Of a stretch of DNA of 64,000 bases, positions 8,321-17,390 are shown in pieces. The DNA lies in the NCBI GenBank assembly GCA_022729735.1, contig DZAY01000003.1:60757-124756 (forward strand). Direction: 5' to 3'. Every line of letters begins with the position of its first letter. Position 1 is the first letter of the stretch. The position numbers and the translations under genes were made by a program. The notes under the pieces were generated by a model, which ran no database searches, was not told where the DNA came from, and saw nothing but the letters and a program-made list of their open reading frames with translations. This DNA comes from Helicobacter cetorum. GTDB lineage: Bacteria > Campylobacterota > Campylobacteria > Campylobacterales > DZAY01.

Positions 8321-9434
8321 ATCCAAAATCTTTTATGATTTTTAGCTCTCCATTTTTCTTAAAAAGTGCAATTGATGGAAGTCTAATTCCATTAAATGTT
8401 GTAGTTTTTACCATTGTGTAGTGAATTTGGTCTTCAAAAATAACTTTATCACCAATTTTCAAAGGTTCATCAAACGAGTAATCGCCAATTATATCCCCTG
8501 CCAAACAAGTATTTCCTGCAAATCTATAACTATGTTTTTTCTCTCCTGCTAAGCCTGAATTTCTAACCATTGGACGATAAGGCATAGCTAAAGTATCTGG
8601 CATATGAGCTTCTGCTGAAGTATCAAGAATAGCGATATTCATACCATTATGCACAATATCTAAAACTGATGCAACTAATACTCCAGTTTGCCAACCAACA
8701 GCTTCTCCTGGTTCTAAATATACATCAATATTACTGTGTTTTGCTTTGAACTCTTTTATAACTTTTATAAGTAACTCTATATCATAATCACTTCTTGTAA
8801 TATGGTGTCCTCCACCAAAATTTACCCATTTTAGTTTTGGTATATATTTTCCAAAATGTTCTTCAAAATGAGGAATTGTTCGCATAAGTGCATCAGAATT
8901 TTGCTCACAATGAGTATGAAAATGCAAACCATCAATACCATCTAATAGCTCTTCTTTAAACTCACTATGAATAATTCCAAGTCTTGAAAATGGCGAACAA
9001 GGGTTATATAGTGGCACTTCAATTTCAGAATATTCTGGATTTACTCTAAGTCCGACATCTATTTTTTTGCCATTAGCCTTTGCTTCTTCTATCTTTGGTT
9101 TAAACTTTTGCCATTGATTAAATGAGTTAAAAACTATATGGTCGCTTATTGCAATAACCTCATCAATGTCTTCGTCTGGAAATGCTGGAGAGTAAGTATG
9201 AACTTCTTTATTTAAGAAATCTCTTGCCAATTTTGCTTCAATCAATCCACTTGCTGTTGCTCCATAAAGGTATCTTTTAACAATTGGAAATGTACTCCAC
9301 ATAGCAAAACCTTTAAGTGCTAAGATAATCTTAGCACCTGAAGATTTTTGCACATAATCAAGGAGTTTTAAATTGTTCTCCAATAACTCTTCTTCGCAAA
9401 TATAACAAGGAGTTCTAACATTTTCAAACAACAT
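8292..9434 (-). CDS. nspC: Carboxynorspermidine decarboxylase
   Basis: 380 residues, PLP-dependent alanine-racemase fold. Lys41 in LALKGFAMW is the expected Schiff-base lysine. Also visible are the GGGHH loop, EPGEAVGW and a C-terminal CLAGD motif supplying the active-site Cys of the other subunit. The enzyme decarboxylates carboxynorspermidine or carboxyspermidine to norspermidine or spermidine. Its start shares one base with the stop of the upstream dehydrogenase gene (TAATG), which supplies its substrate. This is the alternative polyamine route used by Vibrio and many Campylobacterota. Confidence 0.93.
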   Translation of the reverse strand: MLFENVRTPCYICEEELLENNLKLLDYVQKSSGAKIILALKGFAMWSTFPIVKRYLYGATASGLIEAKLARDFLNKEVHTYSPAFPDEDIDEVIAISDHIVFNSFNQWQKFKPKIEEAKANGKKIDVGLRVNPEYSEIEVPLYNPCSPFSRLGIIHSEFKEELLDGIDGLHFHTHCEQNSDALMRTIPHFEEHFGKYIPKLKWVNFGGGHHITRSDYDIELLIKVIKEFKAKHSNIDVYLEPGEAVGWQTGVLVASVLDIVHNGMNIAILDTSAEAHMPDTLAMPYRPMVRNSGLAGEKKHSYRFAGNTCLAGDIIGDYSFDEPLKIGDKVIFEDQIHYTMVKTTTFNGIRLPSIALFKKNGELKIIKDFGYEDYKNRLS

Positions 9435-10630
9435 TAGTTAATCTCTTTTACAACCCACGGCAAACCGTGAATATTTAAAGCTTCCATAAATGGGTCTGGG
9501 TCAAGCTGTTCCATATTAAATACTCCACTTCCACTCCATTTGCCTTGCACCATCATCATCGCACCAATCATAGCTGGAACTCCTGTTGTATAAGAGATTG
9601 CTTGAGAATTTACTTCTCTAAAACACTCTTCATGGTCGCAAACATTATAAATATATACTGTTTTTTCTTTACCATCTTTGATGCCTGTGATATAACATCC
9701 AATATTTGTAAGCCCTTTTGTTCTTCCTGCTAAACTCGCTGGGTCTGGAAGTAGTGCTTTTAAAAATTGAATTGGAACAATTTTAACACCATTAAAATCT
9801 ACTTCATCAATTCTAAGTATTCCTACATTTTCCAAACATCTCATATGAGTTAAATAACTTTGTCCAAATGTCATAAAAAATCTAATTCGCTTTAAACCTT
9901 TTATATTTTTAACTAAACTCTCTAACTCTTCATGATATAAAAGATAACTATCTTTTACTCCAACTTCTGGATAATCCCAATCGTGATGAATTGATAAAGG
10001 GGCTGTTTCAATCCACTCTCCATTTTCCCAATATCTTCCCTTTGCACTCACTTCTCTTAAATTTATTTCTGGATTAAAGTTTGTTGCAAAAGCATAACCA
10101 TGGTCTCCTGCATTACAATCCAAAATATCTATATAATGAATTTCATCAAAGTAATGTTTTTGAGCATAAGCACAAAAAACATTTGTAACTCCTGGGTCAA
10201 AACCACTTCCCAAAAGTGCCATTAATCCTTTTTCTCTAAATGCACTATCTTTTGCCCACTGCTCTTTGTATTCAAATTTTGCTGTGTCTGGATGTTCATA
10301 ATTTGCTGTATCAAGATATGGAATATTTGTAGCAAGACAAGCATCCATAATTGTTAAATCTTGATAAGGAAGTGCTACATTTAGAACTAAATCTGGTTTA
10401 GGATTTAAGCTATTTATAAACTTTACTAACTCATCTGTATTATCAGCATCTACTGAAGCTATATCAATATCAAATCCTTTATTTCTGATTTGTGACTGAA
10501 TTACTTCGCATTTGCTAAGAGTTCTACTTGCTAAAGTTACTTTACCAAAAACATCTAAATTCATAGCACACTTATGTGCTACAACTCCACCAACTCCACC
10601 AGCACCAATAATTAATAAATGATTACCCAT
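9434..10630 (-). CDS. Carboxynorspermidine synthase (saccharopine dehydrogenase family)
   Basis: 398 residues with an N-terminal Rossmann motif (IIGAGGVGGVVA) and the saccharopine dehydrogenase fold. With nspC directly downstream, it should condense aspartate semialdehyde with diaminopropane or putrescine to carboxynorspermidine or carboxyspermidine using NADPH. ATG at 10630 is chosen because AGGAGTTGAAG precedes it; an in-frame TTG at 10636 falls inside this site. No other polyamine gene is in the window. Confidence 0.9.
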   Translation of the reverse strand: MGNHLLIIGAGGVGGVVAHKCAMNLDVFGKVTLASRTLSKCEVIQSQIRNKGFDIDIASVDADNTDELVKFINSLNPKPDLVLNVALPYQDLTIMDACLATNIPYLDTANYEHPDTAKFEYKEQWAKDSAFREKGLMALLGSGFDPGVTNVFCAYAQKHYFDEIHYIDILDCNAGDHGYAFATNFNPEINLREVSAKGRYWENGEWIETAPLSIHHDWDYPEVGVKDSYLLYHEELESLVKNIKGLKRIRFFMTFGQSYLTHMRCLENVGILRIDEVDFNGVKIVPIQFLKALLPDPASLAGRTKGLTNIGCYITGIKDGKEKTVYIYNVCDHEECFREVNSQAISYTTGVPAMIGAMMMVQGKWSGSGVFNMEQLDPDPFMEALNIHGLPWVVKEIN

Positions 10631-10706
10631 CTTCAACTCCTATTAAAATATTGCAAAATAATAACATAAAAAAGTTATCTTTCTATTTACCTACTCAATT
10701 TAGTTT

Positions 10707-10728
10707 GGAATAGTTATTGCTTTATAAT
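10707..10728 (+). promoter_or_regulatory. Sigma-54-like promoter (GG-N10-GC), with an adjacent TATAAT
   Basis: TTGGAA ... TTGCTTT: GG at 10707-10708 and GC at 10719-10720 are exactly 10 bases apart. This is close to the epsilonproteobacterial RpoN pattern TTGGAAC-N5-TTGCTT used by flagellar rod/hook and flaB genes. A TATAAT at 10723-10728 overlaps the expected start region, so a sigma-70 promoter is an alternative. The ATG lies 33 bases after the GC. Confidence 0.6.
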
Positions 10729-10752
10729 TTTAACAAAAAAAAGGAGTTTGAC

Positions 10753-11247
10753 ATGAAAGTATCTCAAAGCAGTTTTAGTTCAGAAATGATAAAAACTTTA
10801 AATAGTGTTGCAGTTGAGAAACAAGAGGATAAGGATAGTCCAAAAGCTACTACGGTTTCACTTAAAATGGATGAGTTTATAAATAATACAAACAAAATCT
10901 CTACAACACTTAGAGACATAAATAATAGAATTGGCTCTATTCAAACAATGCAAAAAGATTTGGATAGTGATAAAATTAATAGCTCACTAAATGCCCTTAG
11001 AAGTTCATTTAAAAAAGATTTAGACAATAATAGCGATATTCAAAAATCGGTAGATAGTGCTAAAAGCTCACTTAATGATGTATTAGCAAAAATGAGAAAC
11101 TCTGTATCGGAGAGTTTAAAAACTGAAGCAAGTTATGATGAGGTAGATTTCTCACAAATGGATAAAAAAAATCTATTTTCAGCACAAACTGGAGGCACTT
11201 TTAATAGAGCAAAAATCGCTGATTTATTAGCTGATGATTTTGCATAA
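10753..11247 (+). CDS. Hypothetical coiled-coil protein behind a sigma-54-like promoter
   Basis: 164 residues, Ser/Asn/Lys-rich and helical, without signal peptide or membrane segment. Residues from about 35 to 120 look like a long amphipathic helix or coiled coil with many D/N/S positions, as in flagellar axial or hook-length proteins. The ATG at 10753 has AAAAGGAG in front. A longer reading from upstream would run through the promoter and is rejected. The family is not recognised. The RpoN-like promoter makes a flagellar or envelope role possible, which is inference. Confidence 0.7.
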   Translation: MKVSQSSFSSEMIKTLNSVAVEKQEDKDSPKATTVSLKMDEFINNTNKISTTLRDINNRIGSIQTMQKDLDSDKINSSLNALRSSFKKDLDNNSDIQKSVDSAKSSLNDVLAKMRNSVSESLKTEASYDEVDFSQMDKKNLFSAQTGGTFNRAKIADLLADDFA

Positions 11248-11264
11248 GAGAGGCTTTTCCTCTC
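11248..11264. terminator. Short hairpin between convergent genes
   Basis: GAGAGG, loop CTTTT, CCTCTC lies between the stop of the 10753 gene and the stop of dnaE. There is no T-run on either strand, so it is only a weak or Rho-assisted terminator candidate. Confidence 0.35.
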
Positions 11265-14200
11265 AAACTGCAATATCAATTCGTTCATCAAATTTTAATC
11301 TATTAATAGCACTTTCACTCACTCTACTATTTGTCTCAATTACAATATTGTGTAGTTTTGATTTAAACACTATACAAACCTTTAAATTTCCATTATTATA
11401 ATCTTTTATAATTGAGTGAATTTGATTAATAACTTCTAAATTTGTATCTAAATCAAGTTTTATATAGATGGGTTTTAGCTCTTCTAATTCAAAGTTTTCT
11501 TTAATAATATTTTCTTCAACTACTTCTTCTTTTTTTCGATTTGTTCCCTTTTTGGTTTTCTCATCTTTTGCTTCTTCTAAAGTTAATATTTTTACAACAC
11601 CTATTTTTATCTTATCTTCGCTATCTCTATTTACTCTAACTTTAATTGCTAATGGCTCTTCTAAATTTTTTTCTTTAAGCTCATTTACTATATTTTCAAA
11701 TATAAATAAATCAATCTTTCCATAATAATCCATAAGAGTTGCGAGTGCAAATTTGTTTCCATTTTTGCTAATTTTTTCTTGAATATTTATAACTTTTCCA
11801 ACTAAAATAGCTTCACTCCAATTTGCTAAACTTTCTAAACTCAAACAACTACTATATTTAATCTTTTCAATTTCATCTCTAAAACTATCAAGTGGATGAC
11901 CAGAAACATATATGCCAATAGTTTCCAACTCCAAATCCAAAAGCTCTTTTTGTGCAAACTCTTCTATGTTTTTTATATCTAAATGAATTTTTGTAATTTC
12001 ATCACTATTTCCAAATAGCGAATTTAGACTATTCTTTTTAGCTTTATCACTATTTTGTGCTGTATCTACAATCTTATCAATTTGCTCTAACAAAGCTTTT
12101 CTTGAAAATCCAAATGAATCCATAGCACCAGCTTTTATGAGTGCTTCTATTACTTTTTTATTAACTTTTTGAGTATCAATGGCACTTACAAAATTGCTCA
12201 AAGTTGAAATATCTTGACTTTTCCTAATATCAATTATTGTATCAATAGCTTTATCTCCAACTCCTTTAATTGCACCAAGTCCAAATAGAATTGCAGATTT
12301 TTTACCTCGATTTATTGGAGTAAATGAGTTATTTGATTTCAAAATATCAGGAGGTAAAATATCAATTTTTAGCCGTTTTAACTCATCAATATATTTTGCA
12401 ACCTTATCGCTATTATCAGAATCGCTACTTAAAAGAGATGCCATAAACTCTGCTGGATAATAAGTTTTTAGATATGCTGTTTGGAAAGTAATTAGAGCAT
12501 AAGCTGCTGAATGGGATTTATTAAATCCATAACCTGCAAACTTTTCAATCAAATCAAATAGCTCTTCTGCTTTTGCCTTATCAAACCCCAACTTAGAAGC
12601 TTTTGTAGCAAACTCATCTTTATATTTTTCCATAACATCTTTTTTCTTTTTTCCCATTGCTCGTCTAATAATATCAGCTTCGCCCAAAGAAAAACCACCA
12701 ATTACTTGCACAATTTGCATAACTTGCTCTTGATATACGATTACTCCATAAGTTGGTTTTAATATTTGCTCTAACTCTGGAAACATATATATAATTTCTG
12801 CTTCTCCCTTTTTTCGTTTGATAAAATCATCAACCATTCCAGACTCCATAGGACCTGGTCGATAAAGTGCTAAAACGGCAACAATATCTTCGAAGTTAGA
12901 AGGTTTTAATCGTCGATTTAAATCTTGCATTCCATCGGACTCTATTTGAAATAGTCCAACAGTATCACCAGAGCTAATTGTCTCATAAACTTTGGGGTCT
13001 TCTACATCAATTAATTCAAAATTTATCTCTTGTTTATGTCTATCTTTTATTAAATTTATAGCATTATTAATTACAGTTAAAGTTTTAAGTCCCAAAAAGT
13101 CAAATTTAATTAAATCCACATCTTCCAAAAAGTTTAGTGAGTATTGAGTTACATAAGTGTTATCTTCACTTGAAGGTTTGTAAATTGGGGTTTTATGCCA
13201 AAGTTCTTCATTACTAATTACAACACCAGCCGCATGCATTCCAGCATTTCGTTTTAATCCTTCCAAAGCTTTTGCAAATTCCCAAACTTTTTTGGCTTCA
13301 CCATTTATTGCAATTAAATCTCTTAATTTTTCTTCTTGCTCATAAGCTTTTTCTAAATTTATATTCAGCTCATTTGGAATTAATTTTGCCATTTTGTCAG
13401 CATCACCATAAGGCACTCCCAAGACTCTTGCACTATCTCTTATAACTCCTTTTGCAAGTAGTGAGCCAAAAGTTATAACTTGAGCTACATTAGCTCTCCC
13501 ATATTTATTTACAACATAATCAATTATTTCGCCCCTTCGCTCTTGACAAAAGTCAATATCAATATCAGGCATTGAAACCCGTTCAGGATTTAAAAATCTC
13601 TCAAATAGTAAATCATATTTTAGTGGGTCAATATCTGTAATCTTCAAAGCAAATGCTACCAAACTACCAGCAGCACTACCTCTTCCAGGACCTACAGGAA
13701 TTCCTTTAAGCTTAGCTTCTCTAATAAAATCCCAAACAATCAACATGTAACCACTAAATTTCATACTTTTTATAATATCTATTTCTAAAGCTAATCGATT
13801 TTTATAACTCTCATGTTTATCTATTGGAATTAACTCTAATCGCTCAACTAAACCTTCATAACACTTAATTTCAAAATATTCATCATCACAACTAACATTA
13901 ATTAATCCTTCTTTACTCGAATACTCTTTTGTAAATTTAAAGTTTGGTGGTGTTGGATTGCCAAGTTTCAATTCTAAATTACACTTATTGACAATCTCTT
14001 CTGTATTGCTCAAAGCTTCAGGAATATCAGCATAAAGTTTTGCCATCTCATCTGGTGATTTTAGATAAAACTCTGAAACAGATTGCTTTAATCTTTTATT
14101 ATCACTTAAAACTTTATTCATGCTAATACACATAAATGCTTCATGAGCTTCTGCATCACTCTTTTTTAAATAGTGAGTATCATTTGTTGCAATAATTTTT

Positions 14201-14814
14201 ATTCCAAGCTCTTTTCCTAATCTAATAATCTGCTCATCAACATATAATTGGTCAGCAATACCATGTCGCATTAATTCTAAATAAAAATCATCTCCAAATA
14301 TATCTTGATATTCCAAAGCTATCTCTTTTGCTCTCTCATAACCTTTAGCTCCAAAATTTCTATTTTTTTCACTGTTTAAATTTAGATGCCAACTGATTTC
14401 ACCTTGCAAACAAGCAGAAGAACAGATAAGCCCTTTTGAATTTTCTCTTAAAAGCTTTTTATTAATTCGTGGATAGTAATAAAATCCATCAATATAAGCT
14501 TTTGAACTAAGATACATTAAATTTTTATAACCCTCTTCATCTTTTGCATAAAGACACAGGTGAAATCGCTGTTTAGTAGTTTTATCATTCAGCTCTTCTC
14601 CATTATGCAAATATGCTTCAATTCCTATAATTGGCTTTATTCCATTCTCTTTCATAACTTTATAAAAATCAATAGCACCAAACATATTTCCGTGGTCGCT
14701 CATAGCAACAGCTTCCATTCCTAATAGTTTTAACTGTTTTGCAAGTGCTTTTATTTTATTAGCTCCATCAAGTAGAGAATATTCTGTATGTAGATGTAAA
14801 TGTGTAAATTTCAT
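11263..14814 (-). CDS. dnaE: DNA polymerase III subunit alpha
   Basis: 1183 residues, normal for DnaE. The N-terminal PHP domain starts THLHLHTEYSLLDG. The polymerase core holds the triple-Asp motif PDIDIDF near residue 413, followed by helix-hairpin-helix and OB-fold regions (about 970-1050). It is the replicative polymerase, acting in the cytoplasm at the fork. ATG at 14814 is preferred because GGGGA lies just before it; an in-frame ATG at 14829 has no such site. The gene stands alone, convergent with the 10753 gene. Confidence 0.96.
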   Translation of the reverse strand: MKFTHLHLHTEYSLLDGANKIKALAKQLKLLGMEAVAMSDHGNMFGAIDFYKVMKENGIKPIIGIEAYLHNGEELNDKTTKQRFHLCLYAKDEEGYKNLMYLSSKAYIDGFYYYPRINKKLLRENSKGLICSSACLQGEISWHLNLNSEKNRNFGAKGYERAKEIALEYQDIFGDDFYLELMRHGIADQLYVDEQIIRLGKELGIKIIATNDTHYLKKSDAEAHEAFMCISMNKVLSDNKRLKQSVSEFYLKSPDEMAKLYADIPEALSNTEEIVNKCNLELKLGNPTPPNFKFTKEYSSKEGLINVSCDDEYFEIKCYEGLVERLELIPIDKHESYKNRLALEIDIIKSMKFSGYMLIVWDFIREAKLKGIPVGPGRGSAAGSLVAFALKITDIDPLKYDLLFERFLNPERVSMPDIDIDFCQERRGEIIDYVVNKYGRANVAQVITFGSLLAKGVIRDSARVLGVPYGDADKMAKLIPNELNINLEKAYEQEEKLRDLIAINGEAKKVWEFAKALEGLKRNAGMHAAGVVISNEELWHKTPIYKPSSEDNTYVTQYSLNFLEDVDLIKFDFLGLKTLTVINNAINLIKDRHKQEINFELIDVEDPKVYETISSGDTVGLFQIESDGMQDLNRRLKPSNFEDIVAVLALYRPGPMESGMVDDFIKRKKGEAEIIYMFPELEQILKPTYGVIVYQEQVMQIVQVIGGFSLGEADIIRRAMGKKKKDVMEKYKDEFATKASKLGFDKAKAEELFDLIEKFAGYGFNKSHSAAYALITFQTAYLKTYYPAEFMASLLSSDSDNSDKVAKYIDELKRLKIDILPPDILKSNNSFTPINRGKKSAILFGLGAIKGVGDKAIDTIIDIRKSQDISTLSNFVSAIDTQKVNKKVIEALIKAGAMDSFGFSRKALLEQIDKIVDTAQNSDKAKKNSLNSLFGNSDEITKIHLDIKNIEEFAQKELLDLELETIGIYVSGHPLDSFRDEIEKIKYSSCLSLESLANWSEAILVGKVINIQEKISKNGNKFALATLMDYYGKIDLFIFENIVNELKEKNLEEPLAIKVRVNRDSEDKIKIGVVKILTLEEAKDEKTKKGTNRKKEEVVEENIIKENFELEELKPIYIKLDLDTNLEVINQIHSIIKDYNNGNLKVCIVFKSKLHNIVIETNSRVSESAINRLKFDERIDIAV

Positions 14815-14843
14815 TGAATCCCCAACCATTTTTTAGTTGAAAT

Positions 14844-14849
14844 ATTATA
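14844..14849 (-). promoter_or_regulatory. Candidate -10 box (TATAAT) of dnaE
   Basis: A perfect TATAAT on the minus strand lies 29 bases before the preferred dnaE start. No convincing -35 was seen, which is usual for sigma-70 promoters in Campylobacterota. Confidence 0.5.
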
Positions 14850-14881
14850 ACTTACAAACTCAAACATTTTGCTTGATTTCT

Positions 14882-16633
14882 CTAACCCATTAAAAATAGT
14901 AAATTTAAAATTACTAAAGATATAATAGAAAGTGTACCAATAGAAGAAACCACTACTCTATTTTGAATAGTTGCAATTTTTATGCTATTTATTGCCATTA
15001 ATGCGATAAAAATAGTGATTGGTAAAATTAATCTTATATCTTGATGACAAGAGTATGGAAATTTTGAACGGAGAGATATAAGAGAAATTATCATAAAAAT
15101 AGAAATAGAAATTATTGGAAAATATCTTTTAATGTCATCTTTTTTTAGTAATAAAAATCCTATTAAAGCATATAAACAGATTATGATTGTCAATAAATTA
15201 ATAAAATTTGGAAGTTTTGAAGTTTGAAATTTGAATTCACCAAAATTCAATGATTTAATCATAAAAGTTATTAAATCATCTCTTCCAGCACCACTTCTCC
15301 AAGCATCGTTAAATGGATTACTAAAATCTGATAAATCAAAACTTATATAATTTTCCAACTCATTACTAATTTTTAATCCACTATGAAGGCTTTTTATACT
15401 TGAACCCATAAATATATCTATTGTTTTGTCTTTTAGATGTGCATCTATGTTATCATAAAAACCTATGCTAAAACTAACTATAAATGTAGATATGAGTAAA
15501 ATAAATTTTTTTAAAAGTAGTTTTCTTTGGGTATAAGATACAAAAAGGATAACTACAAAAGCCCCAGCATAAAGTGATAAAGCTGAACTTTTTGATAGTA
15601 GTGTAAGAGAGCTAAATATTAAAAATATTATAAAATTTTTATTATCTAAATGTTTATACCAAATACTCAAATAGTATAGTGAAATTGCAAACATTGTATA
15701 AAAAAGTCCATCATTTCCAATTCCATTTGCTCTTAACATATTTGCACCAAAAAATATTGTCAAAATAAGTGCCAAATAGAATAAAAGCCTGTTTTTATCA
15801 CTTTCAACTATATAAATTCTTAAAATTTTAGCTACAAAAATCAAGTAATATGAAAATATTACAAGTGATAAAATTTGATATATTTTAGGATTTGTTGTAA
15901 ATGATGAAAATATTTTATAAAATAGTGCTCCTATTAAATAGTAGAGTGGTGGTTGATGATATTCCCAACCATCTTTTGGATTTGGAAGTGAAAAATTATT
16001 TAATATAAAATTTACATAATCTATATGAGCTTTTACATCATGTCCAAACTGTAAATAGTCTATACTCATAAAAAATGCAATAAAATAGCTCATAGCAAAT
16101 GATAATATAATTGATTGCAAACATGATTTTAAATGTAAATTAAATAAAATAAAAAATAGAATAAAGATAATTATTAAAAATAGAATTGATAACTTGAAAA
16201 ATTTTGGTTGCTCTTTATTAAATTTTTGAGATATATGAAAAGCTCCATATCCTCCACCATTTTTCAAAGTTGCAATATAACTATTTTCACCATCTACCAT
16301 ATATTTTGATAAATCTATATAAAAGCCTTTACCCCAATCACATAAATTTATATTTAATCCACTAAAATCTACAATTTTGTCATTTATTTTGAGAGAAGTT
16401 AAACAATCATCTGGAAGTATATGAAATGTGTTATCTAAAAATATATTTGAGTCAAACTTTCCACTAATTTGAAATGAACCATTTGGAGTATTTCCACCAA
16501 ATGGTAACTCTAAAGTTTTTATATTGCCTTGCATTAATAATTGATTATCATAAGTGAAATTATGAAGTTTCAACCAAAATATTAATATTAATATAACTGA
16601 TAATAAAATTGAACTCTCTTTTAAAAATCTCAT
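14882..16633 (-). CDS. GT-C-type membrane glycosyltransferase
   Basis: 583 residues. One N-terminal membrane helix is followed by a ~120-residue extracytoplasmic domain, then about ten hydrophobic helices. After the second helix comes a loop with HDVKAHIDY and a YHQPPLYY phrase, matching the periplasmic acidic loop of GT-C (GT39/ArnT-like) enzymes, which use polyprenyl-phosphate sugars. The gene overlaps the DprE2-like reductase gene by 4 bases, suggesting that the reductase makes its lipid-linked sugar donor. The exact substrate is unknown, and the N-terminal domain is not recognised. Confidence 0.75.
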   Translation of the reverse strand: MRFLKESSILLSVILILIFWLKLHNFTYDNQLLMQGNIKTLELPFGGNTPNGSFQISGKFDSNIFLDNTFHILPDDCLTSLKINDKIVDFSGLNINLCDWGKGFYIDLSKYMVDGENSYIATLKNGGGYGAFHISQKFNKEQPKFFKLSILFLIIIFILFFILFNLHLKSCLQSIILSFAMSYFIAFFMSIDYLQFGHDVKAHIDYVNFILNNFSLPNPKDGWEYHQPPLYYLIGALFYKIFSSFTTNPKIYQILSLVIFSYYLIFVAKILRIYIVESDKNRLLFYLALILTIFFGANMLRANGIGNDGLFYTMFAISLYYLSIWYKHLDNKNFIIFLIFSSLTLLSKSSALSLYAGAFVVILFVSYTQRKLLLKKFILLISTFIVSFSIGFYDNIDAHLKDKTIDIFMGSSIKSLHSGLKISNELENYISFDLSDFSNPFNDAWRSGAGRDDLITFMIKSLNFGEFKFQTSKLPNFINLLTIIICLYALIGFLLLKKDDIKRYFPIISISIFMIISLISLRSKFPYSCHQDIRLILPITIFIALMAINSIKIATIQNRVVVSSIGTLSIISLVILNLLFLMG

Positions 16634-17361
16634 ATACTTAATCTTTTAAATATATTTTCTGGAATACTCTTTATAATCAGCATAATAAATTTCCATATCC
16701 ATTTAGTATAAATTACATCTTTCCCACTCTGTTCTGCTTTAAATATATCTTTTGCTACATCTTTTGGATTTGCTGTAAGTTTTGCTGGTAAAGTTAAATT
16801 TTCTGTCATCTTTGTATATACAAATCCTGGTTTTACAGTTAAAACTCTTACATTTGAGTTAAACAATCTATTTCTAAGCCCACTTAAATATGTAGTAAAA
16901 GCACTCTTTGCACTTCCATAAATATAGTTTGCTTTTCGCCCTCTATCTCCTGCAACAGAACTTATACCAATAATTGAGCCAACTCTATTTTTCTCATAAT
17001 CTTGAGCTATGATATTTAAAATACTTACAAATCCAACATAGTTTGTATCTATAATTTTTTTGGCTTCGCTAAAATCACTTTGGGCAGTTGATTGCTCACC
17101 TAAATATCCAGCAACACAAATTGTAATTATTGGTTTCGGATTTAAACTATTATAAAAGTTCTCATGAGAATTGAAATCTAATAAATCAAACTCTAATAAA
17201 TTTATATTAACACCACTTCTAACTTTTAAATCTATTTCAAATTTATTTAAACTTTCAATTTCTCTACCAGCCAAATATAAATCATATTTAGCATTAGCAT
17301 ACTCTAAAGCTATCTCTTTTGCTATATCACTTTTTGCACCAATTATCAAAACATAACTCAT
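16630..17361 (-). CDS. DprE2-like short-chain dehydrogenase
   Basis: 243 residues with the NAD(P) motif IIGAKSDIAKEIA, the catalytic Ser-Ser...Tyr-x-x-x-Lys set (SSVAGDRGRKANYIYGSAK) and the C-terminal phrase KSIPENIFKRLSI. The RKANYIYGSAK block and the IP-x-x-IF-x-x-L-x-I ending match what I recall of mycobacterial DprE2, which reduces decaprenyl-phospho-2-keto-ribose to decaprenyl-phospho-arabinose. The DprE1 oxidase partner is not in the window. ATG at 17361 is preferred because the upstream ATGGAG at 17373 looks like its ribosome binding site. The 4-base overlap with the GT-C gene supports a shared pathway. Confidence 0.75.
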   Translation of the reverse strand: MSYVLIIGAKSDIAKEIALEYANAKYDLYLAGREIESLNKFEIDLKVRSGVNINLLEFDLLDFNSHENFYNSLNPKPIITICVAGYLGEQSTAQSDFSEAKKIIDTNYVGFVSILNIIAQDYEKNRVGSIIGISSVAGDRGRKANYIYGSAKSAFTTYLSGLRNRLFNSNVRVLTVKPGFVYTKMTENLTLPAKLTANPKDVAKDIFKAEQSGKDVIYTKWIWKFIMLIIKSIPENIFKRLSI

Positions 17362-17390
17362 AACATTCTCCATTTATAATATTTTAAAAA

